Assembly (NCBI RefSeq): GCF_000687715.1
Contig: NZ_JHXD01000012.1
Span: 1-64,000 of the forward strand
Reading direction: 5' to 3'
DNA: 64,000 nt
DNA from: Xylanibacter ruminicola Ga6B6
GTDB lineage: Bacteria; Bacteroidota; Bacteroidia; Bacteroidales; Bacteroidaceae
Under the pieces are notes generated by a model, which saw nothing but the letters and a program-made list of their open reading frames with translations, did no database searches and was not told where the DNA came from. The position numbers were made by a program, and so were the translations under genes. Below are positions 52,338 through 60,423 of the stretch, in pieces. Within the stretch, counting starts at the first letter, position 1. Each line of letters opens with the position of its first letter.

Positions 52338-52643
52338 ATGGTAAAGCATATTATTCTTTGGACATTGAATCCAGAACTCAGTGAAGAGGAGAAGCAGACC
52401 GTTAAGGCAGGAATCAAGGCTGGTCTTGAGGGATTAGTAGGTAAAGTACCCGGACTACTTGATGTTAAGGTTCATATCGATGGCCGTCTGGCTTCATCAA
52501 ATGCCGACGTGATGCTCGACAGCACGCTCGAAAGCGAAGAAGCGCTGAAGGGCTATGCCGTTCACCCCGAGCATGTAGCCGTAGCCAACGGTAAGGTTCG
52601 TCCTTACACCGTTCAGCGCTCCTGCCTCGATTTCGAGATTTAA
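52338..52643 (+). CDS. Dabb (stress-responsive A/B barrel) protein
   Basis: The 101-residue single-domain protein begins MVKHIILWTLNPELSEEEKQ, and goes on with the DVKVHIDGRLASSNADVMLDS and LKGYAVHPEHVAVA segments, all typical of the Dabb family (dimeric alpha-beta barrel). Its function is unknown in bacteria. The stop overlaps the stop of the convergent dehydrogenase by 4 bases. Confidence 0.88.
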   Translation: MVKHIILWTLNPELSEEEKQTVKAGIKAGLEGLVGKVPGLLDVKVHIDGRLASSNADVMLDSTLESEEALKGYAVHPEHVAVANGKVRPYTVQRSCLDFEI

Positions 52644-53584
52644 ATCACGTTCTGTGGTTTTCCGCTTATAAAGCAACGTACATTTTCGGTTGCTACCTGT
52701 ATCAGTCGCACTCTTGCTTCGGTGCTTGCCCAAGCAATGTGCGGCGTGATATAAGCGTTGGGCTGCTTCTGCAGTTTATTATCGGCAGCAGGTGGTTCAA
52801 CTGTCATCACATCGGCGCAGAAGGCACCCAGTCGTCCTTCAGCCAATGCCTCAGCCACAGCATCGTCATCAATCAGCGGTCCACGACCGGTATTTATCAG
52901 GATAGCCGATGACTTCATCTTCTTAAGGCTCTCTTTATTAATAAGGTGACGCGTGCTATCGGTAAGCGGACAGTGCAGCGATAGCACATCGGTGGTAGCC
53001 AGCAGCTCATCCATCCCCACTTTCTCGATACCGGCAGGCAGTACCTCTTTACTGCTAAAGGCCTTTACCTTCATGCCGAAGGCCAGCGCAATCTGGGCCA
53101 CACGCATACCGATATTTCCCAAGCCTACAATGCCGAATGTCTTTCCGGCCAGCTCTGTGAGCGGAGCATCCCAATAACAGAAGTCCTTACTCCTACTCCA
53201 CTTGCCCTCACGGTTCTGCTGGGCATAATGCTCTGTGCGGTTAGTCACCGTCAGCAGGTGCGAGAACACCATCTGTGCCACGCTCTCGGTGCTGTAAGCG
53301 GGCACGTTGGTTACCACAATGCCGCGCTCGTGCGCTGCCTCGATATCCACCACGTTGTAGCCCGTTGCCAGCACGCCGATATACTTCAGCTGGGGCAACT
53401 GTGCGATTACCTCGCGTGTCATCAGCACCTTGTTGGTTAACACCACGTCGGCCTCGGCCGCACGCACTACTGTCTCCTGGGGCGCTGTACGTTCATACAC
53501 CGTTACATCGCCCAACTTCTCCAGCTCGTTCCACGACAAATCGCCAGGATTAGCTGTATACCCGTCAAGAATTACTATTTTCAT
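52640..53584 (-). CDS. D-2-hydroxyacid dehydrogenase
   Basis: This 314-residue protein has the NAD-binding motif KTFGIVGLGNIGMRVAQIAL (about 142-162), substrate-binding residues in LATGYNVVD and catalytic Arg (NTGRGPLIDD), Glu (MTVEPPAAD) and His (ITPHIAWAS). It fits glycerate/hydroxypyruvate reductases. The exact 2-ketoacid is unknown. The promoter TATCTTTG is on the minus strand at 53612-53605. Confidence 0.9.
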   Translation of the reverse strand: MKIVILDGYTANPGDLSWNELEKLGDVTVYERTAPQETVVRAAEADVVLTNKVLMTREVIAQLPQLKYIGVLATGYNVVDIEAAHERGIVVTNVPAYSTESVAQMVFSHLLTVTNRTEHYAQQNREGKWSRSKDFCYWDAPLTELAGKTFGIVGLGNIGMRVAQIALAFGMKVKAFSSKEVLPAGIEKVGMDELLATTDVLSLHCPLTDSTRHLINKESLKKMKSSAILINTGRGPLIDDDAVAEALAEGRLGAFCADVMTVEPPAADNKLQKQPNAYITPHIAWASTEARVRLIQVATENVRCFISGKPQNVI

Positions 53585-53604
53585 TGTTGTGTTAGAATTT
53601 GGTG

Positions 53605-53612
53605 CAAAGATA
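53605..53612 (-). promoter_or_regulatory. Promoter -7 box of dehydrogenase gene
   Basis: TATCTTTG on the minus strand, 21 bases before the start. A plus-strand TATCTTTG for the next gene lies at 53655-53662. Confidence 0.65.
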
Positions 53613-53654
53613 CATTTTTTATTTTAAATATGTACGTGAATTCAAATAAAGTTG

Positions 53655-53662
53655 TATCTTTG
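53655..53662 (+). promoter_or_regulatory. Promoter -7 box of small membrane protein gene
   Basis: TATCTTTG, 35 bases before the start at 53697. The -33 element is not clear. Confidence 0.6.
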
Positions 53663-53696
53663 CACGAAATTAAGTAACAATTAAATAAAAATCGTC

Positions 53697-54224
53697 ATGG
53701 AACTTAACGAACTTATTAAAGACTGCTCATGCAGACAGAAAAAAGGACTACACTTTATCTTGGCATCAATCGTGATATGGCTGCTGATACTGGGTGTTCA
53801 TTTAACCAACCTGCCAATAGAGCAGAAGGACATTTTTACATTCTGCTGTTCGGCCGTATTATTCCCTTTGGCATGGATGCTGTCAAAAGCCCTGAAGATT
53901 GATTTTGAAGGGAAGGGCAATCCACTCACCAAGGCAGGCATTCTGTTCAGCGTTAACCAGATGCTCTACATTCTGATTGCCATGTGGACACTTGCTGCTG
54001 TGCCCCAGAAAATGCTGATGGTCTATGCCATGATTTTCGGCGCACACCTGATGCCGTTTTCTTGGCTCTACCAGTCGAAAAGCTACCTGGTATTCTCTAT
54101 TGTCGTGCCCATCCTGTCGCTTATCGTCGGACTGCTTTATCCGCCTTATGTGTTGGCTGCTATCATGGTTATCATCGAAGCGGTGTTCTCCTTGTGTTTG
54201 TATATGGAATGTAAAAGGTTATAA
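53697..54224 (+). CDS. Small membrane protein, DUF7010-like
   Basis: This 175-residue protein has five to six hydrophobic segments (from about residue 18 to 170) after a short N-terminus with a Cys pair (KDCSCRQKKGL). The QKKGLHFILASIVIWLLI start resembles the uncharacterised DUF7010 family; that match is from memory. A terminator follows 7 bases after the stop. The gene is alone in its transcript. Confidence 0.7.
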   Translation: MELNELIKDCSCRQKKGLHFILASIVIWLLILGVHLTNLPIEQKDIFTFCCSAVLFPLAWMLSKALKIDFEGKGNPLTKAGILFSVNQMLYILIAMWTLAAVPQKMLMVYAMIFGAHLMPFSWLYQSKSYLVFSIVVPILSLIVGLLYPPYVLAAIMVIIEAVFSLCLYMECKRL

Positions 54225-54231
54225 AAAAATA

Positions 54232-54260
54232 AGCCCCGCCGATTGGCGAGGCTTTTTTTA
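54232..54260 (+). terminator. Terminator between convergent genes
   Basis: AGCCCCGCC pairs with GGCGAGGCT (one mismatch, loop GATT) at 54232-54253, followed by seven T. On the minus strand the stem is followed by TTATTTTTTT, so it can also serve the GGGtGRT gene. Confidence 0.85.
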
Positions 54261-54279
54261 TAATATCGCTCTGCGAAAA

Positions 54280-55296
54280 TTACTTTTTGTTCAGGGCGAG
54301 GTCGATAGCAACTGCTACAGAAACAGTAGCACCTACCATTGGGTTGTTACCCATACCCAGGAATCCCATCATCTCAACGTGAGCAGGAACAGAAGAAGAA
54401 CCTGCGAACTGAGCGTCAGAGTGCATACGACCCATGGTGTCGGTCATACCGTAAGAAGCAGGACCAGCAGCCATGTTATCTGGGTGCAGAGTACGACCGG
54501 TACCACCACCAGAAGCTACTGAGAAGTAAGGCTTACCAGCGAGTACGCGCTCCTTCTTGTAAGTACCAGCTACTGGGTGCTGGAAACGTGTTGGGTTTGT
54601 AGAGTTACCAGTGATAGATACATCTACGTTCTCCTTCCACAGGATAGCAACACCCTCACGTACGTCGTCAGCGCCATAGCACTTAACCTTCAGACGGCTA
54701 GGATTGTTACCGTAAGGAACCTCCTTAACCACGTTCAGATCACCAGTGAAGTAATCGAACTTAGTCTGTACGTATGTGAAACCGTTGATACGGCTGATGA
54801 TCTGAGCAGCGTCCTTACCAAGACCGTTCAGGATAACGCGCAGAGGATTCTTACGAACCTTGTTAGCCATCTCAGCAATCTTGATAGCACCCTCAGCAGC
54901 AGCGAAACTCTCGTGACCAGCGAGGAATGCGAAGCACTCAGTCTCCTCGCGGAGCAGACGAGCGGCGAGGTTACCGTGACCGATACCTACCTTACGATCG
55001 TCAGCTACTGATCCGGGGATACAGAAGCTCTGCAGACCGATACCGATAGCCTCAGCAGCCTCGGCAGCTGTCTTAACACCCTTCTTGATGGCGATAGCAG
55101 CACCACAAACATATGCCCATTTAGCGTTCTCGAAGCAGATCAGCTGTGTGTCCTCACACATCTGATATGGGTCGATACCAGCCTTTTCACAAATCTCATT
55201 GGCCTCCTCGATAGAGTTGATGCCATTCTCCTTCAGAGCAGCAAGAACCTGGTTGATACGGCGCTCCTGACTCTCAAACTGTACTTTTCTAATCAT
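54280..55296 (-). CDS. GGGtGRT protein
   Basis: The 338-residue protein contains the name-giving motif GGGTGRT (ASGGGTGRTLHPDNMAAG near residue 267). Other features are a helical N-terminus (RRINQVLAALKENGINSIEE), HGNLAARLLREETECF and an ending with GFLGMGNNPMVGATVSVAVA. The family is named for its motif only; biochemical role unknown. It always seems to accompany an IscU-like gene, as here 15 bases upstream. It may act on, or receive, a metal centre. That role is inference. Confidence 0.88.
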   Translation of the reverse strand: MIRKVQFESQERRINQVLAALKENGINSIEEANEICEKAGIDPYQMCEDTQLICFENAKWAYVCGAAIAIKKGVKTAAEAAEAIGIGLQSFCIPGSVADDRKVGIGHGNLAARLLREETECFAFLAGHESFAAAEGAIKIAEMANKVRKNPLRVILNGLGKDAAQIISRINGFTYVQTKFDYFTGDLNVVKEVPYGNNPSRLKVKCYGADDVREGVAILWKENVDVSITGNSTNPTRFQHPVAGTYKKERVLAGKPYFSVASGGGTGRTLHPDNMAAGPASYGMTDTMGRMHSDAQFAGSSSVPAHVEMMGFLGMGNNPMVGATVSVAVAIDLALNKK

Positions 55297-55311
55297 TGTC
55301 GTATCCTCCTA

Positions 55312-56013
55312 TTATTCTTTACGTGGATCAATAGCCTTAACTGCACCCTGCTCCTCGGTTGTACGACCGTAAGAACCAGTGAACTTCTTCATAGCCTCGT
55401 TGGCGTCCATACCGTTCTTGATGGCCTCCATCATCTTGCCGAGGTGTACATACTCGTAACCGCAAACCTCGTTGTTAGCATCGAGGTACTGCTTTGTGAT
55501 GTAACCCTCAGTGAGCTCGAGGTAACGTGTACCCTTAGCAACGGTGCCATAAAGTGTACCAGTCTGTGAACGAAGACCCTTACCCAGGTCCTCAAGACCA
55601 GCGCCGATAGCCAGACCGCCCTCAGAGAAAGCACTCTGTGTACGTCCGTAAACAATCTGCAGGAAGAGCTCGCGCATAGCGGTGTTGATAGCATCGCAAA
55701 CGAGGTCGGTGTTCAGAGCCTCGAGGATGGTCTTACCAGGCAGAATCTCAGAAGCCATAGCAGCTGAGTGAGTCATACCAGTACATCCGATGGTCTCAAC
55801 AAGAGCCTCCTGGATTACACCGTCCTTAACGTTCAGGCTCAGCTTGCAGGCACCCTGCTGAGGTGCGCACCAGCCAATACCGTGGGTGTAACCAGAAATT
55901 TCCTTGATTTCCTTTACTGCTACCCATTTGCCCTCCTCGGGGATAGGTGCAGGTCCATGGTAAGCGCCCTTACAAACGCTACACATGTTCTCCACTTCTT
56001 TTGAATAAATCAT
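55312..56013 (-). CDS. IscU-like Fe-S scaffold protein
   Basis: This 233-residue protein has a scaffold domain with Cys residues in HGIGWCAPQQGACKLSL and VETIGCTGMTHSAAM, plus CSVCKGAYHG at the N-terminus. These are the Cys positions expected to hold a Fe-S cluster, though the order is not the canonical IscU one. The C-terminal region (LGKMMEAIKNGMDANEAMKK) is extra. It precedes the GGGtGRT gene in one transcript; the minus-strand -7 box TAATTTTG is at 56076-56069. Confidence 0.85.
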   Translation of the reverse strand: MIYSKEVENMCSVCKGAYHGPAPIPEEGKWVAVKEIKEISGYTHGIGWCAPQQGACKLSLNVKDGVIQEALVETIGCTGMTHSAAMASEILPGKTILEALNTDLVCDAINTAMRELFLQIVYGRTQSAFSEGGLAIGAGLEDLGKGLRSQTGTLYGTVAKGTRYLELTEGYITKQYLDANNEVCGYEYVHLGKMMEAIKNGMDANEAMKKFTGSYGRTTEEQGAVKAIDPRKE

Positions 56014-56068
56014 TGATAATAAAACATTTAAATGTTAAACAACTTAATATATCCTTCGTTTTGACCTA

Positions 56069-56076
56069 CAAAATTA
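56069..56076 (-). promoter_or_regulatory. Promoter -7 box of scaffold-GGGtGRT operon
   Basis: TAATTTTG on the minus strand, 56 bases before the scaffold gene start. Confidence 0.55.
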
Positions 56077-56142
56077 CTCCAATTATTTGATATTACCATT
56101 TTTAGGGTCTATCATTTAGGAATTATTAACCAACCAGCAGGT

Positions 56143-58233
56143 TTACAGACCTCTATACTTCAGGAAACCAGAAGCGTCGGGGTTCTTCATGCCGGTAAAG
56201 TCGGTAAACATCTCCATCTGGTCCTTGGTGTTACCGCGACTCAGCACCTTCTGACGGAAGGCATCGCCAGTCTCGGGTTTCAAGGCGCCCAGTTTCTCAA
56301 AGGTATCGGCCACGTTGCAGGCCAGCACCTCAGTCCACAGATAGCTGTAGTAGCCGGCAGCATAGCCCCCACCCCAAACGTGATTGAAGTAAGATGTGCT
56401 GTAGCGTGGTGGAATCTGGGTATCGTAAAGACCGATCTTCTTCAGCGCGTCGATTTCGAACTGCGCAGCGTCGTCGGCTGTAGGTATCTCGTTTGATGAA
56501 AGATGGTGCCAAGCCAGATCCAGACAAGTAGCAGCCAGGTTCTCGCCCAAGGCGTAGGCTGTCTGAAAGTTAATGCTCTTCAGCATCTTCTCCTTCAGGT
56601 CGGCAGGCATAGGCTCACCGGTAACAGTGTGCTTTGCGTAGTGGTCGAAGATCTCAGGAATCGAGGCGAAGCTCTCGTTGAACTGCGATGGCATCTCCAC
56701 AAAGTCGCGAGCCACAGCGGTACCGCTCAGAGTGTTGTAGTAACAGTTAGAGAGCATACCGTGCAGGGCGTGACCGAACTCATGGAACAGCGTTGTTACC
56801 TCGTCCCAGGTAATCAGCGTGGGCTGACCCTCGGGTGCCTTGGCATAATTGGTCACATTATATATAATAGGCAACTGCTGGCGCAGACCGCTCTGCTTAG
56901 CAAAAGCGCTCATCCAGGCACCACCGCGCTTTGTTGGACGACGATAGGGATCGCTGTAGAACAAAGCCAGCATCTTGCCGTTCTTATCGCGTACCTCAAA
57001 CACCTTCATGTCGGGGTGATAAGTAGGCACATCCTTACGCTGTACGAAGTTCAGACCGTAAACACGATGAGCGGCGTAGAACACACCGTTCACAATCACG
57101 CTGTCGATATTAAAGTAGGGCTTTACCTCGTCGTCGCTCAGACTCAGCATCTCCTGCTTCATCTTAGCCGAATAGTAGAAACGGTCGTAAGGCTGAAGCT
57201 TGAAGTTGGGGCCCATCTCCTTGCGGGCGTACTCCTCGATGGCCTTGGTCTCGGCCTGGGCCTTTGGTGTGTACTCAGCAATCAGCTGCTTCAGGAAGTT
57301 GTACACATTGTCAGAGTTTTTAGCCATCGTGCGCTCCAGCGAGTACGAGGCGTAGTTCTTATAACCCATCAGCTCAGCCTTCTCGGCGCGCAGCTTGGCA
57401 ATCTCCACAACCAAAGGGAAGGTATTGTACTGATCTGATCCGTCGGCACGATGACGTGAAGCCTCGAACACACGGCGACGCAGATCGCGGTTAGCCAGAC
57501 TGCTCAGGATAGCCTGCTGGGTGGTGTTTACAATCACGATAGCGTAAGGAGCCTTACCACCAAGGTTCTCGGCATCCTTCTTGCACTGGGCGATATCAGC
57601 ATCGCTCAAGCCGTTCAGCTCGTCCTTGCTGTACACCCAAACCACAGCGTTGTTGGTAGCAGCGGGCAGCATGTCGCCCCACTGCTGCTGCAGCTCCGAG
57701 ATACGCATGTTAATCTGCATCATGCGCTCCATCTTGGCATCGTCCAGCAGCGCACCCGAACGTACAAAGTCCTTATAAACCACCTCGGTCAGGCGCTTGT
57801 CCTCACCCTTCAGGTTCTTGTACTCGTTGTCGTAAACATATTTCACGCGCTTAAACAAAGCCTTGTTGAACGAGATCTCGTTCTCCAGCTCAGTCAGCAG
57901 CGGTGTTGACTTCTTTTCGGCCTCGGCAATGGCGGGCGTCTTATGTGCGCTGGCCAGCCCCTCGGCTACGTTCAGCCATTTGTCCAACTCCAGTCCGCTC
58001 TTCTCCAACGCCAGAATGGTGTTCTTGAAGGTAGGCTTCTGCTTGTTGCTTACAATCTTGTTGATCTCCTGTCGCTTCAGCTTGACAGCCTTCTCGATAG
58101 CAGGCAGGTAATCGGTTTCTTTAATCTTGCTGAAATCGGGCGCGCCCTTAGGCAGTCCGTCAGCGGCAAAGGTGGGCAGCATCACAGCTGCGATACTCAT
58201 CGTCATGAGCGTTCTCTTAAAATCCATATTCAT
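56143..58233 (-). CDS. M3-family peptidyl-dipeptidase
   Basis: This 696-residue protein has an N-terminal signal peptide (RTLMTMSIAAVMLPTFA) and the zinc motif HEFGHALHG near residue 479, plus a Glu-rich downstream segment (MPSQFNESFASIPEIF). The length matches Dcp-type oligopeptidases, which remove dipeptides from the C-terminus of peptides. An alternative start two codons later is possible (MDFKRTL). The start is 23 bases after the pyk stop on the same strand, so the two may share a transcript. Confidence 0.92.
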   Translation of the reverse strand: MNMDFKRTLMTMSIAAVMLPTFAADGLPKGAPDFSKIKETDYLPAIEKAVKLKRQEINKIVSNKQKPTFKNTILALEKSGLELDKWLNVAEGLASAHKTPAIAEAEKKSTPLLTELENEISFNKALFKRVKYVYDNEYKNLKGEDKRLTEVVYKDFVRSGALLDDAKMERMMQINMRISELQQQWGDMLPAATNNAVVWVYSKDELNGLSDADIAQCKKDAENLGGKAPYAIVIVNTTQQAILSSLANRDLRRRVFEASRHRADGSDQYNTFPLVVEIAKLRAEKAELMGYKNYASYSLERTMAKNSDNVYNFLKQLIAEYTPKAQAETKAIEEYARKEMGPNFKLQPYDRFYYSAKMKQEMLSLSDDEVKPYFNIDSVIVNGVFYAAHRVYGLNFVQRKDVPTYHPDMKVFEVRDKNGKMLALFYSDPYRRPTKRGGAWMSAFAKQSGLRQQLPIIYNVTNYAKAPEGQPTLITWDEVTTLFHEFGHALHGMLSNCYYNTLSGTAVARDFVEMPSQFNESFASIPEIFDHYAKHTVTGEPMPADLKEKMLKSINFQTAYALGENLAATCLDLAWHHLSSNEIPTADDAAQFEIDALKKIGLYDTQIPPRYSTSYFNHVWGGGYAAGYYSYLWTEVLACNVADTFEKLGALKPETGDAFRQKVLSRGNTKDQMEMFTDFTGMKNPDASGFLKYRGL

Positions 58234-58255
58234 TAATGCTAGTTTAAAGTAAAGT

Positions 58256-59701
58256 CTATTTATTTGAGTGTGGCAGGTGGAACTTATACTGATTAGTCAT
58301 CACCTCCTTCACGGTGTTAATCTCCAGGAACTTGGTACCGCCGCCCTCGCCTACGTTTCCGCTCAGGTAGGCAATCTTATCAGCATCCTGTACGTAACCC
58401 TTCTGGCGCAGCATGCGTACAGCCGCATGGAACAGCACCTCGTTGTCGATGTGCTCCTTCTGGAATACAGGGATAACACCGTATGAAAGATTCAGCAGAC
58501 GCTGCAGTTTATCATTGTAGCAGATAGCCAGCACGGGGTTAGGTCCACGGAAGGCAGCCAGGTTACGAGCGGTGTCGCCCGAGCTAGCATCGGTGATGAT
58601 ACCCTTTACACCCAGTTTTTCGGTAGCCTCGATAGCCGAGTGCGCCATAAACTCGCGGATGTCGCAGTTGGCCGACAGGGGCACCTCGATGTCGTTCTCG
58701 CGCATCTTGTCCTTCTCAGCCTGTTCGGCGATAGCGGCCATGGTGCGAACGGCCTCTACAGGATATTTTCCGCTGGCAGTCTCGCCCGAAAGCATCAGTG
58801 CATCGGTGCGATAGTAGATAGCATTAGCAATATCAGTAACCTCAGCGCGTGTGGGACGTGGGTTATTAATCATGGTGTGCAGCATCTGTGTAGCAACGAT
58901 TACGGGCTTCTTAGCGCGTACGCACTTGCGGATAATCTGTCGCTGGATACCAGGAATACGCTCGATGGGCACCTCGATACCCAGGTCGCCACGGGCAATC
59001 ATGATACCGTACGAAGCCTCGATAATCTCGTCGATATTGTCCACACCCTCCTGATTCTCGATCTTCGAGATAATCTTGATGTCGCTGTTGTAGGCATCCA
59101 GGATAGCCTGCACGGCACGCACATCGGCAGCCGAGCGCACAAAGCTGTGAGCAATAAAGTCGATGTCCTGGTCGATGGCCAGTTTGATGTTCTTGCGGTC
59201 CTTCTCGGTCAGCGTAGGCAGTGCGATGTGAACACCAGGTACGTTCACGCTCTTGTGCGAACCCAGCACACCGTCGTTCAGTACCTGAGCGATCACAGCT
59301 GGACCGTTGATACCGATCACCTGCATGTCGAGTGCACCGTCGTCGAACAGGATATGACAACCCTCGTGTACGTCGGCAGCAAAGTCGGCATACGACAGGT
59401 TAATGATGTCGTGCGTGGTATCCATTTCCGGGCGACCGAAAATCTTCACCACATCACCTGTTTTATAGGGGATGGGCTCAGCGCATCCGGTGGTACGCAC
59501 CTCCGGACCCTTGGTATCGATCAAGATACCAATGTGGTGGCTCACGCTACGCACATTATTAATAATGTTTTTAATACCCTGTTCATCGGCATGCGCCGTG
59601 TTCATTCTCACTACATTCATGCCTGCCTCGAAGAGACTGCGGATGAAATCCTGATCACATCTTCTGTCACTAATGCTAGCTACAATTTTTGTCTGCTTCA
59701 T
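58256..59701 (-). CDS. pyk: Pyruvate kinase
   Basis: This 481-residue protein has the family motifs: TKIVASISDRRCDQDFIRSL, GILIDTKGPEVRT, the catalytic Lys in IKIISKIENQEGVDNIDEI, MIARGDLGIEVP and MLSGETASGKYPVEAV. It makes ATP and pyruvate in glycolysis. It has its own minus-strand promoter (TATCTTTG at 59734-59727). Confidence 0.96.
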   Translation of the reverse strand: MKQTKIVASISDRRCDQDFIRSLFEAGMNVVRMNTAHADEQGIKNIINNVRSVSHHIGILIDTKGPEVRTTGCAEPIPYKTGDVVKIFGRPEMDTTHDIINLSYADFAADVHEGCHILFDDGALDMQVIGINGPAVIAQVLNDGVLGSHKSVNVPGVHIALPTLTEKDRKNIKLAIDQDIDFIAHSFVRSAADVRAVQAILDAYNSDIKIISKIENQEGVDNIDEIIEASYGIMIARGDLGIEVPIERIPGIQRQIIRKCVRAKKPVIVATQMLHTMINNPRPTRAEVTDIANAIYYRTDALMLSGETASGKYPVEAVRTMAAIAEQAEKDKMRENDIEVPLSANCDIREFMAHSAIEATEKLGVKGIITDASSGDTARNLAAFRGPNPVLAICYNDKLQRLLNLSYGVIPVFQKEHIDNEVLFHAAVRMLRQKGYVQDADKIAYLSGNVGEGGGTKFLEINTVKEVMTNQYKFHLPHSNK

Positions 59702-59726
59702 GTTATTTTTCCTTCATTTTGTGGTG

Positions 59727-59734
59727 CAAAGATA
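59727..59734 (-). promoter_or_regulatory. Promoter -7 box of pyk
   Basis: TATCTTTG on the minus strand, 26 bases before pyk. A plus-strand TAACTTTG for the HU gene lies at 59818-59825. Confidence 0.65.
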
Positions 59735-59817
59735 CAAAAAAACGGCCAAAAAGTGGTGATTTTTGTGATTTTTTGAAAAAAAAACGAGAAATATTTTCGT
59801 AATCGGCTGAAAATTAG

Positions 59818-59825
59818 TAACTTTG
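59818..59825 (+). promoter_or_regulatory. Promoter -7 box of HU gene
   Basis: TAACTTTG, 70 bases before the HU start at 59895. Confidence 0.6.
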
Positions 59826-59894
59826 CAGTCCGAAATCGAAGAATTTCGAGTTTACACATTATTAATATATAAAGAGAAAAGAAACAGATAAGAA

Positions 59895-60170
59895 ATGACA
59901 AAGGCAGAAATCATCAACAGAATTGCTGAAGAGACCGGCCTGGCTAAGAAAGATGTAGCCATCTCAGTAGAGGCATTCATGGAGTGCATCCGCGAGAGTC
60001 TCGCTGATGAGAAGGAGAATGTATATCTGCGTGGCTTCGGTACTTTCGTAGTTAAGCGTCGTGCTCAGAAGACCGCCCGCAACATCTCTAAGAATACCAC
60101 ATTGGTAATCGAGGCTCACGACTATCCAGCCTTCAAGCCTTCGAAGAGCTTTATTGAAAAAATGAAGTAA
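59895..60170 (+). CDS. HU-family DNA-binding protein
   Basis: The 91-residue protein has the HU start MTKAEIINRIAEETGLAKKD and the DNA-contacting arm LRGFGTFVVKRRAQKTARNI, with PAFKPSKSF at the end. It bends DNA and organises the nucleoid, as HU does. This is the canonical HU, unlike the tailed protein at the window start. A 29-codon gene follows 23 bases downstream. Confidence 0.95.
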   Translation: MTKAEIINRIAEETGLAKKDVAISVEAFMECIRESLADEKENVYLRGFGTFVVKRRAQKTARNISKNTTLVIEAHDYPAFKPSKSFIEKMK

Positions 60171-60193
60171 TTAACATTATAAATTTAAGTATT

Positions 60194-60283
60194 ATGCCAA
60201 ACGGAAAGAAAAAGAAGGGCCACAAGATGGCTACTCACAAGCGTAAGAAGCGCCTGCGCAAGAATCGTCATAAGAGCAAGTAA
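60194..60283 (+). CDS. AURKAIP1/COX24-like mini ribosomal protein
   Basis: The 29-residue, extremely basic protein (MPNGKKKKGHKMATHKRKKR, then LRKNRHKSK) matches the AURKAIP1/COX24 pattern of small ribosome-associated proteins (Lys/Arg-rich, HKRKKRLRKNRHK core). Its position after HU and before the RNase G gene is regular in Bacteroidales as far as I recall. Confidence 0.75.
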   Translation: MPNGKKKKGHKMATHKRKKRLRKNRHKSK

Positions 60284-60317
60284 ATCTTGATCCTCTGTGA
60301 CCAATAGTAAAGAAATG

Positions 60318-60365
60318 AAAGGAGTGTGTCTTGCTAATCCCCAAGGATAGCGGCACACCCTTTTT
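60318..60365 (+). promoter_or_regulatory. Terminator-like hairpin in front of RNase G gene
   Basis: AAAGG-GTGTG pairs with CACAC-CCTTT and inner GCTA with TAGC, followed by a T-run (CCCTTTTTAG). It lies between the mini-gene and the RNase G start at 60424. It can act as a terminator or attenuator, so only part of the transcripts would reach the RNase gene. Confidence 0.6.
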
Positions 60366-60423
60366 AGTGCAAACGAGACATTCCCTCAAGAAGAAAAACG
60401 GAAAACAATTAAGGAGAAAGACA

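Noticed and set aside
58640-59776. 378-codon plus-strand ORF over pyk
   Set aside because: Antisense to pyruvate kinase; no domain and no promoter.
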